NCBI GenBank assembly: GCA_023127875.1
Contig: JAGMFA010000004.1
Coordinates: 1 to 30,841 of the forward strand
Direction of reading: 5' to 3'
Origin: Candidatus Zixiibacteriota bacterium
Lineage (GTDB): Bacteria > Zixibacteria > MSB-5A5 > SM1-73
Length of the DNA: 30,841 nt
Made by a program: the position numbers and the translations under genes. Below are positions 24,696 to 30,841 of the stretch, one piece after another. Below the pieces are notes generated by a model. It had not been told where the DNA came from. It ran no database searches and worked only from the letters and a program-made list of their open reading frames with translations. Position 1 is the stretch's first letter. The number at the start of each line of letters is the position of its first letter.

Positions 24696-24975
24696 CGATC
24701 ATCCTTTCTGATTATTTTTCAATTTCATAAAACGTCTAATTCAGACTTTGCGTTTCTCAGTGACCTTCTTTTTCCAAATAAATGATTTGGAAAGAACGAT
24801 GCAAATATACCAAAAAATCATCTTTTGTAAAGAATCTTTTTGCTTTCAACAACTGTATAATTGTCACGCAACTTTTATTCTTACGCTTAAGAGTGGTAAG
24901 GTGTAGTCGATAAACAGATTTGTTAACCAAGGGGAAAAATTTTCGATAACATAAATTTCAAAAGGAGGGGCTTCC

Positions 24976-25518
24976 ATGAACGGCGCCATGTTCAACAGTT
25001 TGGCTCGTTTTATTGATAAAAATTATCCCCAGGTCTCCTTCTCCGATCTGTGCCAAATGGCATCTCTGAAAACCAACGTCTTTGCTGAATTGACCTGGTA
25101 TCCAGATAAGGATTTTTCAAAAATCATGAAAGCTTTAAGTGACCAGACGGAGACGGAGCTTTCCAATCTATGGAGGGAGTTCGGGCGGGAGACCTTCTCC
25201 TATTTTGTGGATATATTCAGCGATTATATAGGCGGGGTAAAGAACTTCAGTGATCTGATAACAACAGTAAACAAGATTCACCACGCTATAAAACGGGATG
25301 GTCTGGGAACTCCTCCCCGACTGGAATTCAGAAAAGCCTCGCCCGACCATTTTGAAATAAGATTGTCAACTGATAGAGATACCAATGATTTCTTTCTGGG
25401 AATGTTAGAAGGAGCTGTCAAACATTTCCAGACGAACGTGAAAATCCTGGGAAGAAAGGAAAGAGGGAAAATGATTGTTACCATCAACGTCAAAGAGCCG
25501 GAGATGGCGGCAGTTTAA
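24976..25518 (+). CDS. Divergent H-NOX (heme NO-binding) domain protein
   Basis: 180 residues, the length of a stand-alone H-NOX. MNGAMFNSLARFIDKNYPQV, ELSNLWREFGRETFSYFVDI and NKIHHAIKRDGLGTPPRLEF follow the family pattern, with a heme-ligand His candidate at H102/H103 and the Pro pair at 113-114. The YxSxR motif that holds the heme propionates is changed: the matching segment is LSTDR (130-134), keeping only the Arg. Heme binding is therefore uncertain; it may bind another tetrapyrrole or have lost the cofactor. The start is ATG with AAAGGAGGGG. It is a lone plus-strand gene, with no cyclase or kinase nearby. Confidence 0.72.
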   Translation: MNGAMFNSLARFIDKNYPQVSFSDLCQMASLKTNVFAELTWYPDKDFSKIMKALSDQTETELSNLWREFGRETFSYFVDIFSDYIGGVKNFSDLITTVNKIHHAIKRDGLGTPPRLEFRKASPDHFEIRLSTDRDTNDFFLGMLEGAVKHFQTNVKILGRKERGKMIVTINVKEPEMAAV

Positions 25519-25577
25519 GCATTCACAGCTGATTAGTTGGATTAAGCTGATAAGTTGTTATAAACATTCGTATGAAT

Positions 25578-25597
25578 GTGCGTATGCACTCATACGA
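25578..25597. repeat. Second copy of the 20-bp CGTATG repeat
   Basis: GTGCGTATGCACTCATACGA, 18/20 identical to the copy beside parS at 18981. An extra TCGTATGA half just upstream (25568-25575) extends the dyad. Confidence 0.5.
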
Positions 25598-25606
25598 GTA
25601 TACGCC

Positions 25607-25633
25607 TCCGTTTAATCCGCTTCATCTGTTGGG
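25607..25633. repeat. TCCGTTTAATCCGC dispersed repeat
   Basis: TCCGTTTAATCCGC then TTCATCTGTTGGG is the complement of CCCAACAGATGAAGCGGATT..., closely matching the left arm at 30431. Confidence 0.5.
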
Positions 25634-25663
25634 AATATTTTCTCTCTTCTCTACAACGAAGAA

Positions 25664-27115
25664 TCATTTCCCGATACAAAATTCAGAAAAGATTTTATTT
25701 AAAATGTCGTCGGTCACTGTTTTTCCAATCACCTCACCAATTGCATCCAGAGAAGTTTTCAAGTCCAGCGCCACAAACTCCGGACTCATCCCCTTCTTTA
25801 GACCGTTTTTAGCCAGAGATAAGCTTCTCTTTGCTCTGGTGAGGGCATCTTTATGTCTTAAACTGGAAAGGAGCACCCCTTGAGTCTGATCCTTTTGCAG
25901 AGCCAGTCCTACGGATCCTGCGGAAGAACTTGAGACAATCATCTCCTTCAGCCTCTCCAGCCCATCTCCCTTTAGAGCTGAAACCTTGACAACAGTTTGA
26001 ATCCGCTCAGCATCTTCGATGGATCTGTGCTTGAGCCTTTCCTCGTTCTTTCTGATCAAATCCGGGGAGGCTATATCAACTTTGTTAAATACGATTAGAT
26101 ATTTTCTCTCCTCCAACTGTCTTCTTAGTTCCAAATCCTCCGCGTCGATTTCCATAGATGTGTCAATGATCAGAAGGAGCAGGTTGGCCTCGCTCATCTC
26201 AATTTTTGTCCTTCTGATCCCCTCCAGTTCGATTGTATCTTTGGAGATACGGTAGCCCGCGGTATCCACCAATCTCACCGGGATTCCTTTGAAATTAGCA
26301 AACTCCGAGATGACATCCCTCGTGGTTCCGGGAATGGGAGTTACGATAGCCCGATCTTCCCTCAGAAGAGCGTTGAGCAGGCTGGATTTCCCCACGTTGG
26401 TTTTACCCACGATGACCACGTTCAACCCTTCTTTGAGAATCTTCCCCTCATCGTAGGTGGCAAGCAAATTCCCCAACTCTTTTTTAATGGTTTCTATGTC
26501 GTCGAGAACTTTCTTTTTGTCCACAGGCTCAATATCCTCTTCCGAAAAATCTATCTCCACCTCCAGTCGGGCTAAAATCTCGATCAATTTATCCCGATAC
26601 GAATTGATCTTCTCTGAAAGATCACCTTTCAAGTGTTTTAACGCCAATTTGAGTCCCAGATCAGTCTTTGCCCGTATCACCTCTGCCACCGCCTCTGCCT
26701 GCGAAAGATCGATTCGACCATTGATAAAAGCTCTCAGAGTGAATTCTCCCGGTTCTGCCAGCCTGGCGCCACATTTTAATGCTTGCTTTAGCACTCTTGT
26801 TAAAACCACTTGCCCGCCGTGACAGCTTATCTCCACCAAATCCTCTGCCGTGTAGCTTTTGGGAGCGATAAAGAGGGTGAGTAGAACCTCGTCTATGACC
26901 TCTCCAGTCTGGGAATCAACTATCTCACCGTAACTGGCTCGATGAGAAGGTATCTGTCTGAGAGGTTTTTCACTTATAAAAAGCTTCTCAGCAATCTTGA
27001 TCGAATCCTTGCCAGAGATGCGAACGATCCCTATGCCTCCCTCACCCAAAGGAGTGGAGATGGCAGCGATGGTGTCTTCAAGCGTTGAAGAGTTAGCTTT
27101 CTTTCCTTTTGGCAT
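25664..27115 (-). CDS. mnmE: tRNA modification GTPase MnmE
   Basis: 483 residues. N-terminal tetrahydrofolate-binding domain (about 15-130: DTIAAISTPLGEGGIGIVRI; EISCHGGQVVLTRVL), helical domain, and inserted G domain with GKTNVGKSS (237-245), PGTTRD (262-267), DTAG (284-287) and NKVD (344-347). The C-terminus ends FCIGK, the conserved Cys motif needed for activity. MnmE forms a complex with MnmG for U34 modification. Here the two genes are separated by about 5 kb of accessory DNA rather than lying side by side. The N-terminal extension of about 12 residues before DTIAA is slightly long. Confidence 0.97.
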   Translation of the reverse strand: MPKGKKANSSTLEDTIAAISTPLGEGGIGIVRISGKDSIKIAEKLFISEKPLRQIPSHRASYGEIVDSQTGEVIDEVLLTLFIAPKSYTAEDLVEISCHGGQVVLTRVLKQALKCGARLAEPGEFTLRAFINGRIDLSQAEAVAEVIRAKTDLGLKLALKHLKGDLSEKINSYRDKLIEILARLEVEIDFSEEDIEPVDKKKVLDDIETIKKELGNLLATYDEGKILKEGLNVVIVGKTNVGKSSLLNALLREDRAIVTPIPGTTRDVISEFANFKGIPVRLVDTAGYRISKDTIELEGIRRTKIEMSEANLLLLIIDTSMEIDAEDLELRRQLEERKYLIVFNKVDIASPDLIRKNEERLKHRSIEDAERIQTVVKVSALKGDGLERLKEMIVSSSSAGSVGLALQKDQTQGVLLSSLRHKDALTRAKRSLSLAKNGLKKGMSPEFVALDLKTSLDAIGEVIGKTVTDDILNKIFSEFCIGK

Positions 27116-27509
27116 AAAATGAATATAACTATTTTCGTCTGTGATGTAAAGAGGCGGCGGGGAAACATAACAAAATAGGGGGGTGATATAAACCCTTAAT
27201 CACCCCCTCCCTTTCAGATCGGACAGGGGTTGTACCCCTGTCCGCCCAGACGGGTCTCCGTGACCGTAGAAAAGGGGCGGGGGTGCAATCCCCGCCCCAA
27301 CAATAGAAATATACTCCTTTTCGTGTGCAATGTAAAGAAGTGGGGAAGAAAACAAAACAGGGCGGGATGACGGAGACCCGTCTGGGAATTCCCGCCCCTA
27401 TGAGTTCTCCGATCTTTCGCAGAGGGTTGCATTTATGCGACCCCCGCCTTTGGCGGAGCTGTAGGCCGTCGGGTTCGATGAATCGAGCCCCGAATGTGGT
27501 TGTTGTTTA
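27116..27509. repeat. Cluster of palindromic and direct repeats
   Basis: No gene. Contents: a diverged direct repeat (27122-27180 and 27307-27362, sharing TTTTCGT and ATGTAAAGA); GGACAGGGG/CCCCTGTCC (27221-27243); AGACGGGTCTCCGT (27248-27261), whose exact complement is at 27370-27383; GGGGCGGGG with CCCCGCCCC (27274-27298); GGGCGGGA/TCCCGCCC (27360-27397); GGGTTCGAT-GA-ATCGAGCCC (27471-27490). Confidence 0.75.
27172..27208 (-). terminator. Probable rho-independent terminator
   Basis: Read on minus, AGGGGGTGAT pairs with ATCACCCCCC around an 11-base loop and is followed by TATTTTG. It would end transcripts coming from amrS and the dockerin relic before mnmE. The U-tract is short. Confidence 0.5.
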
Positions 27510-27668
27510 TCAGCTACAAGGTGACGGTCCGTCTTTGAAAAGATAGTTGATCAAATAGACCACATCCCCAATATCCACCACGTCATCACAAGGGAAAAGA
27601 ATAATTCTGTTCGGATAGAGACAGAGATTCAGCCTTGGGCCTATCGAAAAAGCCGCAACAACAAGTTG
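27510..27668 (-). pseudogene. Dockerin C-terminal relic
   Basis: A minus frame ending at 27510 codes for CDDVVDIGDVVYLINYLFKD then GPSPCS and stop, the ending of a dockerin-tailed secreted protein like the one at 29028 (DLSDLVLLINYLYKNGPPPC). Only one dockerin half-repeat remains; there is no signal peptide or body. Its 5' side merges with a GCAACAAC/GTTGTTGC palindrome 10 bases from the amrS stop. Likely a gene remnant. Confidence 0.65.
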
Positions 27669-27681
27669 TTGCACTCCAAAA

Positions 27682-28713
27682 TCATTCAAATCTGCCGGGA
27701 ATCACTGTTCCACAAAAAGGACATTTACCATCTTTGATATGATTTTGTGAAACATAAAATCCCTTTCTTTCTATCAAAAGCTTCCCACAGTTGTAACAGT
27801 AGGTATTTTCAGCGGGATGACCCCAAACGTTGCCCAGATATACATATTTCAAGCCCTCCTTCTGCCCCATCTCCCTTGCCTTCTCTAATGTGGAAACAGG
27901 AGTGGCTGGTATTTCAGAAAGTTCCAAATGAGGAACAAACTGAGTTAGATGCCAAGGAGTAAATTCTCCTAAATTATTTTTAATCCAGGAGGCGATCCCT
28001 TTCAATTGAGTCTCATCGTCATTATATCCGGGAATTATGTTGGTTACGATCTCAACCCACATTCCCCATTTTTCTTTCGCTCTTTTTGTCACTTCCAAAA
28101 TTCCTTTAAAATCATCAACGTGACACATCTTTTTATAAAACTCATCGGAGAATCCTTTTATATCCACTCTGAAAGCATCCAGATAAGGACCGATCAAATC
28201 CAAAGCCTCCGGTGTAATAAAACCGTTAGTCACATAATTGGTCAAAAGACCATTATCTTTAGCCAATTTTGCGCTATTTAGGGTATACTCAAACCAGATG
28301 GTGGGCTCGTTATAAGTCCACGAGATTCCCTTACAATTGTGTCTTTTGGCTAACTCAATTGACTCCTTTGGAGTGATATGTTCCACCTCATACTTACTTA
28401 AATCTAACCTAGCATGAGCGATATCCCAGTTCTGACAGCCGGGGCATCGAAAATTGCATCCCAAGGTCCCTAAAGATAACCACAGGCTTCCCGGATAGAA
28501 ATGAAAAAGCGGCTTTTTCTCAATGGGGGAGATCATGGAGCAGGAGACCTTGGAATAAATAAGAGAGTAAAGTTTTCCCTGCTTATTGAATCTGGTATAG
28601 CAATATCCTAACTTCTCTGGCTTGATCTTACACCTTCGCTGACAGATGTTGCACTTTACCGTGCCGTCAGGGAGGGTATCATATAGCAGTGCTTCTTTGA
28701 GATCATTGGACAT
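27682..28713 (-). CDS. amrS: AmmeMemoRadiSam-type radical SAM enzyme
   Basis: 343 residues from ATG 28713 (TAGGA upstream); a TTG 14 codons earlier is less likely. The radical SAM cluster is CNFRCPGC (Cys 86, 90, 93). An N-terminal Cys trio (CNICQRRC) and a C-terminal zinc-ribbon pair (CYNCG and CPFCG) are typical of the AmrS/PflA-like family found with AmmeR and Memo proteins. Other family stretches are KGISWTYNEPTIWFEYTLNS and YVTNGFITPEALDLIGPYLD. The usual partners are absent in this window. The reaction of this family is not well defined. Confidence 0.9.
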   Translation of the reverse strand: MSNDLKEALLYDTLPDGTVKCNICQRRCKIKPEKLGYCYTRFNKQGKLYSLIYSKVSCSMISPIEKKPLFHFYPGSLWLSLGTLGCNFRCPGCQNWDIAHARLDLSKYEVEHITPKESIELAKRHNCKGISWTYNEPTIWFEYTLNSAKLAKDNGLLTNYVTNGFITPEALDLIGPYLDAFRVDIKGFSDEFYKKMCHVDDFKGILEVTKRAKEKWGMWVEIVTNIIPGYNDDETQLKGIASWIKNNLGEFTPWHLTQFVPHLELSEIPATPVSTLEKAREMGQKEGLKYVYLGNVWGHPAENTYCYNCGKLLIERKGFYVSQNHIKDGKCPFCGTVIPGRFE

Positions 28714-28764
28714 ATCTATTCCTACGTATTTTTCTTCATCAACTTTCTGTCTCAAAGCTCTTGT

Positions 28765-28794
28765 AGGTCAACCATGTCCTTTAGGACTGGTTGA
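28765..28794. repeat. GTAGGTC-type palindromic repeat
   Basis: GTCAACCA-N-GTCCT-TT-AGGAC-TGGTTGAC forms a long stem upstream of amrS. The GTAGGTC edge matches the composite element in the kinase gene. A second nested palindrome around ACGGATCCGT with AAGCA/TGCTT arms follows at 28804-28846. The rest of the spacer to 28953 holds no gene. Confidence 0.65.
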
Positions 28795-28953
28795 CATCGT
28801 TTTGTCAAGCACCCTATCCTACGGATCCGTCTGGACGGGATGCTTAACCTACTGCAATCATACTGTCACAGATCACGCCAGCTTATTTTCCCCTTCAATT
28901 AATAATATAAAATTCGTTTTGAAAGGGTTTTTTATGAGGGAGTAGTTGCTGGG

Positions 28954-29002
28954 GAAAAAATAAAAAAGGCAGAAGTCCCGCCAAAGGCGGGATTTCTGCC
29001 TT
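28954..29002 (-). terminator. Strong rho-independent terminator of the dockerin gene
   Basis: Arms AAGGCAGAAATCCCGCC and GGCGGGACTTCTGCCTT (minus strand, one wobble/mismatch) close an AAA/TTT loop and run into TTTTTTATTTTTT. The plus side is followed by GAAGTTTTTTT, so it may act in both directions. Confidence 0.92.
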
Positions 29003-29027
29003 GAAGTTTTTTTGATTTTCTTTTATT

Positions 29028-30041
29028 CTAAGGACAACAGGGAGGAGGTCCATTTTTGTAAAGATAGTTGATCAGAAGGACCAAATCGCTTAGGTCGATT
29101 TGTCCATCACAGAATGCGTCTCCGCTTTCCAGGGGATCTGGTTCCGGACCCTCCTTATAAAGATAGTTCAAGATGTGAATCACGTCTCCCAAATCCACTA
29201 CTCCATCATTGGTTGCGTCTCCGCTCTGAAAGACATAAAAACTGAATGCTTGATCCTGATAAGGGCTATCCTTACCACACAGGTTGGTTGTCTTGACGTG
29301 CCAGAAGTAGGTTTGCCTGGACAGCCAAACGGTGTAGGTGGTATCCTCCAAATCACCGATGGTTACCACTCCAATGGTAAAATCAGAATCATGGGCATAT
29401 TGGAGCGTGTAAAGAAGATCCTCTGCAGATTTTGACCAGACAAAATCAAAGGTGTCCGGCGAGCACACATTAGCCTGATTTGATGGACTTATAAGTTCAG
29501 GCACAGGAGGGAATCCTAATCCCAGACAGCCCTTTTTAAATTCCGGATGGAGCGCTTGACCGCTGGCACGAGGAGAAAATTCCAGGATTGTGGTGGGTGG
29601 GTAGAAAGTGGTGTCAATATACACGCATAAGGTTGAATCCCAGCCGGGCCCAGTGGTGAAATAAAGATTGGCTACCACTCCATCTCCCGAGGTTAATTCG
29701 GAGTCGATAAAGACCACATAAAAAACCAATTTGTAGTTGGCGGTATCTATGCTTGCTCCCAGATACTCAGCATACTCTACTCTGGTTCCCACGAAGCTGA
29801 CTGAATCGCAAACCACATCCAACTCAGGATAGCCAAATACCAGAGGGACCGCTAATCCCCCCAAATCTTCATCATTATAGACGCTTACCCCAACCACCAC
29901 CTGCTGGTCTGGGAAGGCGGCATCCAGACATTCCACCCGGCAGGTATCCGGGTTTCCCGGATCATCCGCCAGGGCTAAGTTTGCGCTAGGGGGAAACAAA
30001 AGCAAAGCCAATAGGATCACCAGGATGAATTTCTCTTTCAT
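29028..30041 (-). CDS. Secreted cohesin-like/dockerin type I protein
   Basis: 337 residues from ATG 30041, chosen because AGAGGAG precedes it and a signal peptide starts there (MKEKFILVILLALLLFPPSA); a 20-codon upstream extension lacks both. The mature part has a cohesin-like beta domain (about 28-165: QVVVGVSVYNDEDLGGLAVP), an FN3-like domain (about 175-265: TFDFVWSKSAEDLLYTLQYA, YFWHVKTTN), and a dockerin type I pair at the C-terminus (DATNDGVVDLGDVIHILNYL and DAFCDGQIDLSDLVLLINYL) with Ca-binding Asp/Asn positions kept. Such proteins are surface or secreted, and the dockerin may dock to cohesin partners. A strong terminator follows. Confidence 0.9.
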   Translation of the reverse strand: MKEKFILVILLALLLFPPSANLALADDPGNPDTCRVECLDAAFPDQQVVVGVSVYNDEDLGGLAVPLVFGYPELDVVCDSVSFVGTRVEYAEYLGASIDTANYKLVFYVVFIDSELTSGDGVVANLYFTTGPGWDSTLCVYIDTTFYPPTTILEFSPRASGQALHPEFKKGCLGLGFPPVPELISPSNQANVCSPDTFDFVWSKSAEDLLYTLQYAHDSDFTIGVVTIGDLEDTTYTVWLSRQTYFWHVKTTNLCGKDSPYQDQAFSFYVFQSGDATNDGVVDLGDVIHILNYLYKEGPEPDPLESGDAFCDGQIDLSDLVLLINYLYKNGPPPCCP

Positions 30042-30430
30042 TTTGAACTCCTCTGTTTTAAATGAAATAACAGAATCACCGGTTCTTGAATGAGTTGACA
30101 AAGCTTAGCTTATGACAGTTCTCAAAGGGTCATATGCACGTTTCTGTCTTCACTTGGATTGAACACATGCTTAGCCCTTGCCAAAGAGGGAATATTCCTC
30201 TTAGAACAACAGCAATTATTCCTGCGTTAAAGATAGCATATTTTTTCAATTTGTCAATCCTAAAATTTGATGGAACCTCTGGAAAAACAGATTTGGGATA
30301 GGTTTTCTGCTCCGTGAGAAGCAAACACCTGGATATTTTTTTCAAGAATTTGAAGTAAAGCTAAAGCTTTTTACTCCGGTAAATGAAATCTTCTTTCTTC
30401 ATCTAATATAAAATTCCCGTTGAATGATCT

Positions 30431-30545
30431 CCCAACAGATGAAACGGATTGAACAGATTAGATGGACACAGACTCATTGAGTAAAAAGTCCACTCTGTCT
30501 GGCTCCATTTATATCTCACCTGTTCAATCTGCTTAATCTGTTGGG
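30431..30545. repeat. 33-bp imperfect inverted repeat of the CAACAGAT family
   Basis: The left arm (30431-30463, starting CCCAACAGATGAAACGGATT) and right arm (30513-30545, ending TAATCTGTTGGG) match at about 28 of 33 positions as complements. Related single arms are at 25607 and 19027. The 49 bases between them code for nothing visible. Confidence 0.7.
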
Positions 30546-30769
30546 AATAGTGTTGGGAATACTTTCACTTTTCCCAACGGTTCCACAAATGATAAATTAA
30601 GCTCCTTGTGGATGTTGTATGAAATTCCCCATGATATGGCATAAATAATAGCTAAGACATAGCAGGGTTAAAAAGTAAGGTTCTTCTCCATTTTAGTTGC
30701 AAGAATCTTTGATAGGAGAAACAGGTTTTAGGATTTATTGTAGTTGATATTCTGATAACCTCACCCCCT

Positions 30770-30806
30770 ATCTTCCCTTCAGGGTGAATCCCTTCAGGGT
30801 GAACCC
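30770..30806. repeat. CCCTTCAGGGTGAA tandem copies
   Basis: Two tandem copies of CCCTTCAGGGTGAA; the 20-mer at 30787-30806 is identical to that at 1566-1585 near the other end of the window. Confidence 0.75.
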
Positions 30807-30841
30807 CTCTCCACTTTGAGAGTGTGTCACAATTTCAGTTT

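Larger units (their letters stand above)
30042..30841. other. Repeat-rich spacer to the right edge, no gene seen
   Basis: 800 bases at the right edge. A 71-codon minus frame (30130-30345) has no ribosome binding site or family traits. The region holds the leader of the dockerin gene, the inverted CAACAGAT repeat (30431-30545), and CCCTTCAGGG units near the end. AT-rich stretches dominate the rest. Confidence 0.5.

Noticed and set aside
27464..27495. T-loop-like GGTTCGAT suggesting a tRNA
   Set aside because: It is part of the palindrome GGGTTCGAT-GA-ATCGAGCCC; no acceptor, D or anticodon stems fit around it.
30130..30345. 71-codon minus frame
   Set aside because: No ribosome binding site, no recognisable domain, in a repeat-rich spacer.

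Overview
The window looks like a chromosomal segment from an uncultured bacterium of the FCB superphylum. A Zixibacteria-like candidate phylum fits best, but this is inference. The pointers are secreted proteins ending in an FlgD-like/type IX-type sorting domain with an NPFNP motif, a cohesin-like plus dockerin-type I protein, a PEGA lipoprotein, a secreted YidD/TPR cluster, and many short palindromic repeats. The core is chromosome maintenance genes: parA, parB, rsmG, mnmG, mnmE, a bactofilin and an M23 peptidase, with three parS sites. Such genes usually lie near the replication origin.

Layout. 1-3.1 kb: the edge of an unknown gene, a divergent LysR regulator, and a sigma54-type response regulator whose key ATPase motifs are altered. 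3.4-9.1 kb (minus): a small secreted protein and a very large secreted clostripain-like (C11) protein, split by a one-base frameshift from its sorting domain. 9.5-11.6 kb: an unusual kinase-like ATPase with a C-terminal FG-GAP sensor. 11.6-12.0 kb: an AT-rich gap with a perfect DnaA box. 12.0-15.2 kb (minus): bactofilin, M23 peptidase, parB, parA. 15.6-18.2 kb (plus): an envelope cluster of PEGA lipoprotein, barrel-like protein, secreted YidD homologue and TPR protein, inserted between parA and rsmG. 18.3-21.0 kb: rsmG and mnmG. 21.0-25.5 kb: an accessory segment with an AbiEii-like nucleotidyltransferase and its small partner, a 5' relic of a second mnmG, a wHTH/deoxyribosyltransferase-like protein, a PH-domain membrane protein, a nitroreductase and an H-NOX-like protein. 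25.7-27.1 kb: mnmE. 27.1-30.8 kb: a palindrome cluster, a dockerin relic, amrS, a dockerin protein and repeat-rich DNA.

How it works together. MnmE and MnmG jointly modify U34 of tRNA. ParA, ParB and the parS sites segregate the chromosome. Bactofilin and the M23 peptidase act on cell shape and wall. The secreted C11 and dockerin proteins suggest an extracellular proteolytic or adhesive lifestyle.

Most unusual points: (1) an AbiEii-like module lies between an intact mnmG and an 84-bp relic of a second mnmG start, each start with its own parS; (2) palindromic repeats lie in frame inside coding genes, including mnmG and the kinase ATPase domain; (3) a 7-bp tandem repeat spans the parA stop and parB start; (4) two genes need a -1 shift to be read through.
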